Source of the DNA: Nelumbo lutea
Lineage: Eukaryota > Streptophyta > Magnoliopsida > Proteales > Nelumbonaceae
Assembly (NCBI GenBank): GCA_022828595.1
Contig: JAKGHH010000005.1
Location: forward strand, 56,291,655-56,355,654
Direction of reading: 5' to 3'
Length of the DNA: 64,000 nucleotides
Shown: one piece after another, positions 45,113 through 57,099 of the stretch
Layout: the number at the start of each line of letters is the position of its first letter
Numbering within the stretch: the stretch's first letter is position 1
Notes under the pieces: model-generated
What the model was told of the DNA's origin: nothing
Seen by the model: only the letters and a program-made list of their open reading frames with translations
The model's database searches: none
Program-made: the position numbers and the translations under genes

Positions 45113-46300
45113 GTGAAGGAACTTATTATAGCTCAGGGGCAACGGAACACTCCTCTCTTGCATCAACTTTTTGAGGAAATCTCAATGAATGCAATTCTAA
45201 ACACTACAATTCCTTCTCAAAGAAGAGAATATGCTATCCTTTGGAAGCATACAAAAAATGGATTATACACAATACGTTCAGCCTATAGGATCTTCAACCA
45301 AGAGGATGGTCAAGGAAGAACAAGGAGTTCAATCATATGGTCAAAAATTTGGTCCACAAAAGCCCCTTATAGATGCCAACTATTTGGATGGATGTTACTG
45401 CTAAATGTGCTAAATGCAGTAAAGACAAAACATGCAATATGGAGCCTAAGGCACAATGGAGATACTAGTTGTACCTTTTGTAATGACTTCCCCGAAACCC
45501 AATGACATCTTTTTATGGAATGCAGTTTGGCAAGAGCCACTTGATTAGAGGCTTAGTTAGGCTTAAGTCCAGAGGAGTTTATCTCCTCAGGCTCCAAGGA
45601 TTTCCTTCATTGGTGGTCAACAAGATACCAAGGGTCAAAGGAAATGAAAAACTTTGTCATGTCCAAGATATTAGCCATCTTGCGCAGCATTTGGGATCAT
45701 AGGAATGAAGTAATATTCAAAGGGAAAGACCCAAACCCTCTGAATATTGCTTTGATAGCTAACCAATATGTATCCTATGCTGACGGATCATTCATCTCTC
45801 CTCTTGCTGGTTTTCTTACACCACTCATTTTCTAGTTGTAGTGGATGAACCTTGGGATATTAGCACACACTTGGCCTTTACATGTCTCTATTTGTTGTCT
45901 TACTCCCAAAATGTTTGCATTGCAGAAGGAGAACCATGCCAAGCAACTAACTCCATAGAAGTTGAACTTTGGGCAATCATCCATGGTCTGAGAAGGCTAC
46001 TCATTATGGGTATTCAAAAGGTAGTCCTCATTTCTGATGCGAAAGGAATTTTGGAGAAGCTAAAAGGAAGCACTTAAAACACTAGATGGAATGAACAAGC
46101 TCTATTGGATCATGCACAACATCTTCTTACTCTTTTTGTTAACATAGATATACTAAATGTAAATAGGAAGGATGTAAGTATTTCTCATCGACTAGCTAAG
46201 AAAGTGGTTGTAACAAGAGCTAAGGTTTCTACTTCTAACATACCCCCCTATCTTCTTATTAGACTTTTTTGTAAAAGGGGGTTACTTTTGTATCCTTGAT
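45113..46300 (+). pseudogene. LINE D zf-RVT and RNase H
   Basis: ILWKHTKNGLYTIRSAYRIF, KAPYRCQLFGWMLL, TSCTFCNDFPETQ form zf-RVT; then SIEVELWAIIHGLRRLLIMG, VLISDAKGILEKLKGST, a stop, and VNRKDVSISHRLAKKVV form RNase H. Frames change near 45510, 45700 and 46080. Confidence 0.85.
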
Positions 46301-46335
46301 GCTTTTAGTGAATCCTTTTTTACCTATAAAAAAAC

Positions 46336-47153
46336 CAATATATGTTTTTAATATAAGAGAGAGAGGAAGAGGGAGAATCTATGATACCAAAAAGACATGA
46401 AATCTTAAAAGATTTGATCAATCACAAAACTCCATGAATTTATGAATACCACCTGGTTGATCACCTCTTTTAATGGCCCTTTTCATTATAAATAACATTA
46501 AATTTATCATAGTAATTAGGGTTGATCTAGTCTTGTTGTGGAAAAGATAAATCATTTTTAATTAAAACTAAAGAAGTTACCTACAACTTCTATACTTTCA
46601 AGCAGTGAATAGAACAAAAAATAAAGAAAAAAAATCTATCAAATAGGATAACTTTTTTGTTTTCACAAGGATGTCCTCCATCTATTAAAACTGGAAAATT
46701 GGGAATGAGATTTGCCCCAAATGCTAAGGTGTTATATGTAAACACCTAGTTTATTTGAGATAATAGGATGAAGATCTTTTCCAACCAAACCATATAAATT
46801 GTGGACCGTAGGAGATCTACTAGGCAAACGAAAGTTGATTGTATACTTCTAGCCATCAAGTATAAATTGATTGTTTTCCATCAGACAAAATCCTTGTTTC
46901 TTCTTACCAAAAAAGGAAACAAAAAAACCCCTTCTTTCTTGACCATTTGAAAAAAAAAAATCGAATACTGTAGATGGTTAATTGATCCAATTGGGTTGGT
47001 TTTGGTGTAAGAAAAAGTCCTGAATATATTAACTACAAATTATACAAGTTGGATTAGCAAAATGTTCATGTATCTTATTGGTTTTTCTTTTTCAATTGAA
47101 TCCTATTTTTATCCATGTGGCATGGACCGCTGAATCATTTCCTAGAAAAAAAA
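46336..47153. other. Non-coding AT-rich stretch
   Basis: No gene or clear repeat recognised. Confidence 0.4.
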
Positions 47154-47412
47154 GGCTGCGTTTGGTTGCAATGCAAATAAATTTGCACTGATGTAAAACC
47201 ATGGCAGTGCAAATGATTTGAGTATAAATTCTGACCTTTTTTGTTTCAAATTTTAGTTTATTTTGTTTGATTTCAGTACAAATGAAGTAAATTAAGGCAT
47301 GAAGCAGAATAAAGTAAAAAAAAAAATTAAACAAGAATTTGCACCTTTTACATTTGCACTTCCATGCATTTGTATTAGTGCAAATAAAATTGCACTACAA
47401 CCAAACACAGCC
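47154..47412. mobile_element. GGCTGYGTTTGG MITE, copy 2
   Basis: GGCTGCGTTTGGTTGCAATG at the left pairs with TTGCACTACAACCAAACACA and GCC at the right. 259 bp, similar to 41397-41636. Confidence 0.78.
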
Positions 47413-47612
47413 TAAACGATCTTAAAAGTTTTGTGTTTAATTTTCTGCTTCATGACCTATGATTTGGCAAAATTTTAGTATCGGCTGCTAATTTGAGGCA
47501 ACTCTTGTCTTTTATTCAGATTCTTGTTTTTCAGTTAATTAGCTAATAAGAACAACTAAGAAATGAAGAAGAATCCATCAATCCATATAAAAATAGGGTT
47601 CTACTAGATGCT

Positions 47613-47650
<38 letters not shown>

Positions 47651-48924
47651 TGCATTGCACGTGATTGGCTAAAAGCAATCCCAATAAAGGACTCCGGATC
47701 TCCTGCCCACAAGAATTCTATCCACCCTACCCATAAAACACTCTCGATGTATTGAAAATATTTACCCGTGCATAATAACATACAAGAGGATGAGATGTTC
47801 CCCATGTTACATGGATAGGTGTGGGTAGAGTTGTGGGTAGGAAATCCGGACTCCCAAGAAAGTGATAGGGAGACAGTTAGAAAGCAGCAGTGCAAATATA
47901 GTTTGGCCACAACTCTAATGCAGCTAAACATACCGGTTTGAAAAAACATCAGATTGAATAAAAATCTGTTGAAGAGCAATGTTTAAAAAAAAAAACTGAC
48001 CTGGTGTTTTTACCTTTGGATCATGGATCATTAGTTCAACTTTTGGACAGGTCAGCCCATGATACATCAGCATACAATGCATGCATGCATGCATGTATTA
48101 TTTTATGTCTAATTTATTTTTTATTTCAATTTTTAAATTTTATTTATAAAAAATGTTAAAATCAGGATTTGAAGTTAAAAGGGGTTTTCTGCCAAAAAAA
48201 TAGAAGGGCAAAGGATCTTGCAATGTATAGATCTCAAAAAATTACCTAAAATTGATATAACGATCATCCCATTCGAACAACCAAGCCCAAAGTTACAACC
48301 TCTAGAAGTTTAAATACATTTTGACCAAGTCAACAATTTTGTCAAACCCTAAGTTTTAAGAAAACGAAACCCACATTCATGACCGGATGACAGTTCAAAT
48401 GGTTCAACCATCTAAATCAACAGTGGGTTAAAAACACTTAACAAGAAATCACAAGGAGATGTTCACATGCCATCATACCTGAGAAGGAATAAAGAACAAA
48501 GCTGTGAGCTCAAAATAATGAGCATGTGGATCAAATCTGACTTTAGTTAAAGTGTAGCGCCTAAAAGAAGTAGCTAAGTTGGCAACTTTGAATCTCTTCA
48601 ACTTACTTTTGACAATTGATTAGAGAGCCAACAAGGTTCAAGTTGCAAGCATAATTTAGGTTGAAGCAGATACAATTCCGGTTCGGGTTAACTTCTTACT
48701 TGTTATATTACCAAAAAAAGAAAAGAAAAGAAAAGAAAAACCCTAAGTGGCCCAATCGACTTAAACCGTGAAACATGTGTGACCCATCAATCAATGGGTT
48801 ATCAAGGTTTTTGTAATATTTTATTTTTGATTATTCATTTTTATAATAAAGACATTGATTCAGATGGCTGAAACTCGACCCATTGACCCAGAAGAAAAAG
48901 ACAAGAACAAAAGTAATCATCTAA
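47413..48924. other. Non-coding stretch with microsatellites
   Basis: Holds (TC)n at 47618-47647, (ATGC)n at 48078-48098 and a short (GAAAA)n tract near 48718. No gene was recognised. Confidence 0.5.
47618..47647. repeat. (TC)n microsatellite
   Basis: About 15 CT units. Confidence 0.92.
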
Positions 48925-49174
48925 GGCCCCGTTTGGTTTGCATGAATAGGGGTTTGGAATCGGCCGTGAAATGGAAATCCAATTCCCATTCCTGTTGGAA
49001 TGGTATTCCCCCATTTGAGGGAATGGTCATTTCCTGTCTCTCTTTTGAGAAAAAATTTTCATTCCTGTTGATTCTAATTCTCATTTTCTATTCCTGTTTG
49101 AGCCAAACAGACTATAGGAATAGGTCATTTCACGCAATTTAAATTCTGATTCCAATTACAAACCAAATGGACCC
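48925..49174. mobile_element. Tourist-like MITE, copy 3
   Basis: Flanked by TAA (48922-48924 and 49175-49177). Ends GGCCCCGTTTGGTTTG and CAAACCAAATGGACCC are inverted repeats. 250 bp. Confidence 0.83.
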
Positions 49175-49177
49175 TAA

Positions 49178-50000
49178 ATTGTTTTTTCCCTAAAGGCAAA
49201 ATAAACTAAAATCAAACACCAGTGACAACATTAGTAATGATAAATAACGAGGCATAGGACAAACACTCTAAAAGGAATTAATTAAAGGCCAAAAACATGT
49301 AGAGGGAAGTTTCTAGGCAAAGATTAGAAGATTCATGGTTTAATAAAACATCCTACATTTGATCAATGATATTTTTTTAGCAATTTTAGTAATTGGGGTT
49401 TGGGATAGGATTCAAACAATAATTTCATTAATTGGTTGACACGGATCTTATTCTTTATTCTTTGCTATTCTTACAGGTATTAAAACGGTGAAAATAGACG
49501 AGATCTCCTTAAAGCAAAAATGGAGTCTGAAAATCATGCATACAGGTTGGATTATCTATTAGGAATGAATTTGTCGATGTTCATTGTGGGTTTCATCTGT
49601 TCTCAATACTGGCGTGTTCATTCGTGATAGTTAGCCCAGTCCGGTTGCATGATTTTGTCTCTAGCTCATTCAGACAGGCAAATATGATCTATACATTCTG
49701 AGAATATGGCTTACACAGGCTCAATTTGGAATGAATACAAATACAAATATGTATAGTACAAAAACATACAAAATACATAGTTGTGTACTATACATATATG
49801 TATTTGTACACCTTCCAAACTGAGTAATAGGGAGTATCTCCCCAAAAATTTAAGATACAAATGTAGATAATATTCTCAGTATATAGATGGATGTTGTGTT
49901 CAAAGAGCATGTACATGAATTTTTCCATGAGGAGAGATCAAGAATGCCCCACAAAGTGGACATTAAAAGTCATACAAAAATGCAATCCATCACATAGAAA
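49178..50000. other. Non-coding stretch with small foldback
   Basis: Contains a foldback of about 110 bp (49717-49828; CTCAATTTGGAA at the left, TTCCAAACTGAG at the right, AT-rich loop) related to 34217-34297. No gene. Confidence 0.5.
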
Positions 50001-50754
50001 TAGGGCTGCAAGTCATGCTAGGTTAGGTCGGATTGAGGCCAACCCTAGTCCAACCCTAAGTTCTAAACCCCTAACACTAACCCAAACCCAACCCGACCTA
50101 CCAAAACCTAACCCTAACTAAATTCCTTCAACCATAACCCAATCCAACCCAATGAGTTGGACTCAGGTTGGGCCCAACCTAACCTTCTTCCCATCCCTTA
50201 AAATCTCATACAAACTTCTTAATCTTGTATCTTAACTTTCACTACATATATTGGTTCTTTAAGTACAAAATAAAAAAAAAAAAGTATTTGAAATGACTGT
50301 AGTTTATTATGAGTTATGATTTTAAATAGATCTTTTATAGGCAGCAAGCTATGGGTGGCAAACAATAGAGAGGAGATAAATAATAAAATATTCAAAAAAC
50401 ATAAAATATGTTATTAAAGGTTTTATTATTTCTAATTGGGATTAAGTGAAGTGGATTTCTTAAAATAAATAAATGATAGTATGTGGTAGGGGCTATACAA
50501 CTGTCATGCATCTAAATAAATCAATGTATCGATATATCATATATGTAACATATGTTTATATATTATATGTACTATAGAGTTGGGTTCAGGTTGGGTTGGA
50601 TTGCCCGAGGGATCAACCCTAACCAACCCAAAGTAAAGTCAGGTTCATAAATTTCAACCCTAACCCTAACCCAAACATCAACCTGAGCCAACTCGACTTT
50701 TTTGGGTTGGATTAGGGTTGGGTTTGGGCCAACTCGGCCCAAGTTGCAGTCTTA
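50001..50754. mobile_element. hAT-like element, 754 bp
   Basis: Ends TAGGGCTGCAAGTCATGC and, reverse complemented, TAAGACTGCAACTTGGGC are imperfect inverted repeats. The flanks CATAGAAA (49993-50000) and CATAAAAA (50755-50762) agree at seven of eight bases. The inside has many CCAACCC/GGGTTGG words and no coding region. Confidence 0.68.
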
Positions 50755-51029
50755 CATAAAAATTCATATTAAGACAAGAGGGACGAAATGATCTTAATTA
50801 CAGCCATGTCATCATCATCTAAGCCTTATCCCAATTATACGGGGTAAGATACATGAATCCTCTTTTACCATTCTATTTTGTTTAATGTTATATTCGTTAA
50901 ATTTTGAATACTTAAATTATTTATTTAAAACTTCAATCCATGCCTTTTTTTAAGCCTTTTAACCCCTGCAATAATAAGAGAACTTTGGCTCCTATTAAAT
51001 CCTAAATACATTCACCTTTTCATAGTGAA

Positions 51030-53672
51030 CTAGCGGGGACCCATGCGATGCACGGGATTTGTTAAGCGAAAGCTAAATAATAAAAAGGGTCATTTACTAA
51101 AATATCCCTTATAGTTTCATGGGTTTACTAAAATCTACCATATAGTTAGCATTTTACTAAAACACCACTTATAATTTGCAATGGATTTAATCAATCTTCC
51201 ATTATATGACATTGGAAAATGACACCTAGTGTTCATTTAAATAAATCTAATAAAAAATAAAAATAAAAATACCATTTTTGCCCTTAATAACACGGGCAAC
51301 CACTTTATTGGCTATATTTGGTCAATTTTGTTTTCTGTACAAAAAAGTGTTAAGGGTATTTTTGGAATAAAAAAGCATAAGCCTAATGGCAAAGCAAATA
51401 CTACTTAATGAAATGTTGATTAAGTAAATAAGTTGTAAAATATATGGGATGTTTTAGTAAAATGAAAACTATAAGGTAGGTTTAAGTAAATATGTAAAAC
51501 TATAAGGTGTATTCTAGTAAATGACCCTAATAGAAACACATAAGAGTATACAATTGTTTTATGTTTTCAACTTTTTAAATAATTAATAATTATTCATATT
51601 TTATATACTACTTTTAATAAACTTTTCATAATACAAAAATAACGATAATTAATTTCAATTAGGTTTATTCATCAAACTGATGAAATTGACCAACCCAATC
51701 AACTCGACTCGAGTTGGTCGATTTTCTAGTATTTTAGGTCAACTTTGGTTAAAAAATTTCCCAATTCGACCAAGTTGGATCATTTTTACTTTGTCCATTT
51801 ATAAACCAATCAAAATCGAACAACCTAACCATGGATATATATTAATATTTAATTTTTTAAATATAATTTTTAATATGGAAAAGTGGGAAATTTCTCATAT
51901 TTCTTAGTCCAAAATGTTTTATATCATAAATCTAATTTTTTAATTTATTTTTTAATAATTAAACTATAATTTTTTAAATTAAATTAATTTTTTTGTTTTA
52001 AATCTTTTGAACCGGCTGACCAAACCAAAAAATCGACCCAAACTAATACAATTTGAGTGGGTCGGTTTTCACAAAAGGTCACTTAGTTTTAGCTAACCAA
52101 TTCCCCAACCTGACCAGATCAATTTGATTGGCCATATAGCCTACGATCGAACCGAACCAACTCACGAACACTCATAATTTCAACTAAATTAATAGCCTCA
52201 TCTCTGATAAATAACAATAGTTTAATCTCCAATAATTATTAAAAATTTATAGCAAAAAATACACAATTATTGAAAATATATTTATAATGAAAAAATACAA
52301 TTATTACAATATTTACAAAAATACAGTAAGTACTAAAAATATATTAACTTAGTCAATAAATAGTATAATCTCAACTAGCAGTTTAATCGCTAACAAATAT
52401 TAATCAATAAGTTATAACAAAAATACAATAAATACAATAAGTATAATAAATTAAATTAAAAAATTTCAACAATAGTAGTTTAATCTCCAATAATTATTGA
52501 AAGTTTTCTGTTAAATAACAAAATAAAATAAATTTATACATAATCATTGAAAATACATTTATCACATAAAACAATAAATAATTACTGAAATACAATAAAT
52601 ATTAGTTTTAGTATATATAATTTTATAATAAATACAGATTAAGAGTTTAACATTTTTATTAATAAATATTAAGTTTTTTGAAAGTTATTTTCTCGAATTA
52701 TTACTTGATATAAGTGAAATTAGTTATTTACAATATTATGTAAAAATATAAATTTATTATTAATTTCAATATTATGTTATAATTATTTTTCTACTTTTCA
52801 AAATTTTTTAAAATTTAGTACATAATTTCTTTATTTTAACTATTCAAAATCTAGTTATGTTAAATATTTAGTTATTTAAATACTTAAATAATATGTAAAA
52901 TATTTAAATATTAATTATTTATTGAATTTAATTATACATAAAATCATAATTTATACTATTATTACATAATTTCATTATTAATTTTGTAATATAGTAAATT
53001 ATTATTAATTTCAATATTATGTTTTAAGTATTTTTCTATTTTGAAGAATTATTTTAAATTTATTACATAATTTCGTTATTTTAACTATTTAAAATGTAGT
53101 TATGATAAATATTTAGTTATTTAAATAATATATAAAATATTTAAAACTTTTTGTTATTTGAATTTTATGTATTTAAAGGTATTACATATTATTAAATATT
53201 TGTAAAACATTTGAATTGATAATTTGGCAAAGTATAATTTAAATTGTTAGTACATAATTTGTGATATATTTTGTAAAAAAATATTTTTTTTTTATTTTTA
53301 ATAATTATTTTGATGTTATTATATAATTTTGTTAGAATACTTAAATAATTCTTAAATTTTTTAATCCAAACTTTCTTTAGATAGATATAGATAAAAAGTA
53401 GGGGAGAGGATAAATAGAAATTATAGATAATTTAGAAGAGAAAGTCTCACTAAATTAGAGATAATTTAGAAGATATTTAGGAATTAGAAATAATTTTGGA
53501 TTGGGGGAGTTAGTTTAGGAGAATTTTTAGGAGAAGAGATTATTTAGGTTATTGGGAAAGTGCATCTCATTAGTTGTTTCAAAAATAACATGGAATAAAA
53601 AATAAATAAATAATTCAAAAAAAGAAGAAAATTTCTTGACCACTTTGTTTTTAATAGATAGATAGATATAGA
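51030..53672 (-). mobile_element. Probable Helitron (non-autonomous)
   Basis: On the minus strand the element starts TCTATATCTATCTATCTATT after an A and ends with the hairpin CCCGTGCATCGCATGGG followed by TCCCCGCTAG and a T. A 5' TC, a short GC-rich 3' hairpin, a CTAG end and insertion between A and T are the Helitron marks; no duplication is expected or seen. It is 2643 bp, very AT-rich inside, with no RepHel helicase. A second TCTATATCTATCTA occurs at about 53385, perhaps an internal or older end. Confidence 0.62.
51087..51527. mobile_element. MULE-like MITE inside the Helitron
   Basis: GGGTCATTTACTAAAATA at the left pairs with TATTCTAGTAAATGACCC at the right; the inverted repeat continues into CTTATAGTTT/AAACTATAAGG. 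Flanks TAATAAAAA (51078-51086) and TAATAGAAA (51528-51536) agree at eight of nine bases, as for Mutator-type insertion. 441 bp, non-coding. Confidence 0.75.
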
Positions 53673-54561
53673 TTTAAAGTCACATCATCGCCAAAAAAAA
53701 CAAGAAAGGTGTGAATTCATCATCCATTGATCTTAAAGTGATTGTACTTATAATTTAAAAAGACCAAAAGTTTTTTCTTAAATAATTTATACACAGCTTG
53801 CATGTAACATGCAATAATCATCCCACGTGAGAAGATATTAGACAGAATTGGGACGGGTGTATGAAATGTACCAGCAAGGTTAAACACACAGATGGAGAGA
53901 GAGATATAAATCATATTCATTTCATTAATGCATGAATCAAATTAATGGTGCATTTATTAATATTGGCTGTACTATTAAATTCACATTTCAATCAATTATA
54001 TTAAAGATTACTGGTTGTACTTTTTACAAAGTGTACTTTCATATTTAACCAAAGTATATATTTTAGGGAGAAAAACGTAAAACCATTATATTATATTTGT
54101 ATTGGTTTTAGGTTTTTAGTTTTTATCATAAATAACTAATTTTTTTAAAGTTCAAACAAAACACAAATAAAATATATCAACATTTAATATATAGGGTAGG
54201 ATTAATTAATAATTACTTCAAAATATAGGATCGATTTGGTTTGGTTTGGTTTGGCTTCGATTTTCATACATAAAAACTGAAACCAAACCAAGTTGTCAGT
54301 TTGTTTTTTTCATACAAACCAAAACCGGCCAATGATTTTAAAAAACTGACCAACTCAGGTTGGGTCGTACTGGTTTGGTCGGTTTGACATTTAACGTGAA
54401 CACCCTACCATCCCATCCCTGCCCCATTCATGGTGGATCCCTGTGGGAATTAGAGAAATGAGGAAAATTGATAACACTAATTAAGTTTAATTTGTTGGTT
54501 AATGTGAATATGAGCTTGGTTAAATCCCATAAGAAGTGTTTGATATAATAAAAAAAAATAA
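53673..54561. other. Non-coding AT-rich stretch
   Basis: No gene. The segment 54230-54410 has repeated GGTTTGGTTTGG and CCAAACCAAG words and looks like a degenerate foldback repeat. Confidence 0.4.
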
Positions 54562-54833
54562 GATCCCGTTTGGTTCGTGGGAATAGGGGTTTGGAATCAG
54601 AATCAGAATGAATCAATCTAATTCCAACTGTTTGATTGGGCAAAATTGGAATCCCATTCCCATTCCTAATAGAATAGCATTCTCCCATTTGAGGGAATGG
54701 CCATTCTCTCCTCACTTGGGAATGAAATATCATTCCAGCTAATTTCAATTCATTTTCCAATTCCTGTTTGGACCAAACTGACTATGAGAATAGACCATTC
54801 CCAATCCTATTCCAGATGATTTTGATTCCAAAT
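54562..54833. mobile_element. Tourist-like MITE, copy 4 (right end damaged)
   Basis: Begins GATCCCGTTTGGTTCG after TAA and contains GGAATCCCATTCCCATTCC like the other copies. The right end stops at GATTCCAAATAATAAA without the expected CCAAACGGG-type end. Confidence 0.7.
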
Positions 54834-56369
54834 AATAAATAACATTAACACACATTATGTATATATCAATCCTTTTCTCCTTTCCGGGATAACTTTTATT
54901 GTTGGGCCAACAGTGCTGTTGAGAGCACTTTTGGGCTGGACACGTTCACCAATTCACGCCCATATCTATTTTTATAATCAAAAGGAAATAGGGGCAATTA
55001 CTATTTTACCCCAATCTCATGACATCTTGGCATTCTTCGCAAGAATGTTCACAACAGCCTATGCCCCCAACAGCCAAAGTTTTTCCTTTCCTTACTCTTA
55101 AAAAACTTCTAGATGTATTAATTCCGCATTAAGGCTCTCAAACTTAACGTTTTTTCTCTTTCACTTTACTTCATTTCCTTTTCTGTCCTCACCCAAGTGC
55201 TGGCCACGTAGCTAGTTTTATTAGAAAAAATGAGACTTAACACACCGTTCTAGGTACCCTGATTTTTGTTTTATCAAAAATAGATGACTTTCGTTTCATT
55301 TTCATTTTAAGCAATGAAGACCCATATGTTGTCTGTTGTTGCGTTCTGAGACCCACCAATGTACACAGCATGTCGGCTGATAATCATTTTTATTTGGTGA
55401 AAGAAATATTTCATTAAACCAGCAAACAAAGAACGAAAAAAATCAGAAGAACCAGAGACAACGAAGACTGACTGACAAACCCAACACAGCAAACAAAACA
55501 AAGGAAAACTACAGAAAACCAGAAAATAAATCAGAAGAACAACCTAGCTAACTGACTCAGAACACAAAAGATCCAAGTTAGTACTCTTCATGAGGTTTAA
55601 AAGTATATAGATACAATTTTAACCAATTCAACAATGTGCTCGACTGAAAGACCGAGTCATGGAATCAGAATAGGACGGAGGAATGCAGCAGTTATAAACT
55701 CACCCCATTTTGGAACTCTCTGAGCAATACAGAGCTTGTACAGCCCTAAGAACCTCCCAGGTCATGTCTTACAGCTGAGCTGAGTTGCAATATTACCTGA
55801 GAACGCAGGAGTGGTACATAGGATTATAGAGCCAAGCAAGCCATGTGGTTTGCTTTTAGACTTTTTGATGTTAGGTTTGAAGGATGTCAGAGGGGAACAG
55901 AAGTAAAGCCAACAGAGCTCCATGTGAAGATTGTCGAGTACAGACGTTAGTGGGTCTTCCCACTTGAAACCCAATTAATCGTTATAGTTGTTGGGCTGCG
56001 GTGGAGCTGCTGATGATGAAGGATTTTTATGAAGCGTGTAACAAGGGAGATCAGATTTTAGTTGCAAATTTGCAATATTGATGATATCTGACTATCAGTT
56101 GTCTCTTGGGTTGGTCCTGATTAAGCCTGGTAATTAAGCTTTTAAAAGACTGATGGTTCAGGTTATGCGGTTGGGTGTCGGAGGCAAGGGGTATTTATGT
56201 ATACATGTATATACTATTAAATGTGTATGTACATTTGTACGTGACAGTATATCCAAGACAAAATTATTTATAATTCATTTATCCAAAAATTAATTAAGGT
56301 AATTTGAAAGTTCATGGATAAAATTCTCTAAGACCCATATCTGGTTCCAACACCCTAGCAGTTTCTGAA
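54834..56369. other. Unassigned stretch, possible LINE-like 3' remnant
   Basis: On the minus strand 55990-55380 ends in GGTTTAATGAAATATTTCTT and ATAAAAATG, which resembles LINE 3' ends, but no domain was recognised in it. The rest is AT-rich and non-coding. Confidence 0.3.
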
Positions 56370-56372
56370 CGG

Positions 56373-56408
<36 letters not shown>
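56370..56408. repeat. (AT)n microsatellite
   Basis: About 17 AT units. Confidence 0.93.
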
Positions 56409-56410
<2 letters not shown>

Positions 56411-56869
56411 CCCGTTGTATGCTTAGACAAAAGGGATAGAAAATGTATAATGAAAATTCCAGAAAGAAGGTGCATTTGCTCGTTTATAGGTAATCTAGAT
56501 ATAAATGTAGAAGTTACAAAAAAATGGAAAAAACTAGAACCCGTTAGCATCAACTTGTGCAATCCTAACAGCCTTGTAGTAAGTAGAGGCTCTCAAAATA
56601 ATGTGGGGCCCAACTTTGTCCTGGTCAACCAGTGCCAGGCTGCTAGCTAGTGTTAGAGATCGGGATATCACTTATCAGTGGGTTAGGTTAAGTGGTCCAA
56701 TCCTATTTGGCCAGGTTTAGTCTGGTCTTGATATATCGGATTTCGGGTTGAGGTTACTCATCCTTACCAAATACGACTGGTTGTCTGTTTGAGACATAAT
56801 GGCGTTGAAGAAGAGAACTGCAAGTATAGGCACTGCAACTTATTAAGATAAACGGTACTGTTCAATGAG

Positions 56870-56970
56870 GCTATGCCTGGTTTGAAGGGAAAGGTAAGAA
56901 TACCATACCAGGTTTGTACAGATTTCCTTACCTTTCCCTACTTTTTCCTTCAAACCAAACACACCATGAG
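56870..56970. repeat. Short foldback (hairpin of about 95 bp)
   Basis: CCTGGTTTGAAGGGAAAGGT at the left pairs with ACCTTTCCC and CCTTCAAACCAAACA at the right, with a small loop. It could be a tiny MITE. Confidence 0.65.
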
Positions 56971-57099
56971 TGTTCAGGGGAACGAATCAAATGTGGTTCA
57001 GTGATACTATTCCAATTCAGGTTGGGTCTGGTCCAGGTTGAGCCAAAATTGCACCAAACCAGACCCATTAACATCCCCATTCCCCAGTCACAGAAGTGA

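Larger units (their letters stand above)
41690..46335 (+). mobile_element. LINE D (L1-type), near full length, degenerate
   Basis: Plus strand, in order: ORF1 C terminus (41690-42120; LEDTNWWKHWETLPNSKQHL), ORF2 start MKILAWNVWREGG at 42222, endonuclease (FLFLNETKL; SGPYFTWTNKQQA at 42740-42790; SLSFLLDTS-like end), reverse transcriptase (43550-44570), zf-RVT (45110-45505), RNase H (45840-46300), and an A-rich end CCTATAAAAAAACC at 46318-46333. Stops and frameshifts throughout. It belongs to the same family as LINE C. Confidence 0.9.

Noticed and set aside
48078..48098. Repeated ATGCATGC as a seed-type RY regulatory element
   Set aside because: It is a simple (ATGC)n tract far from any recognised gene.
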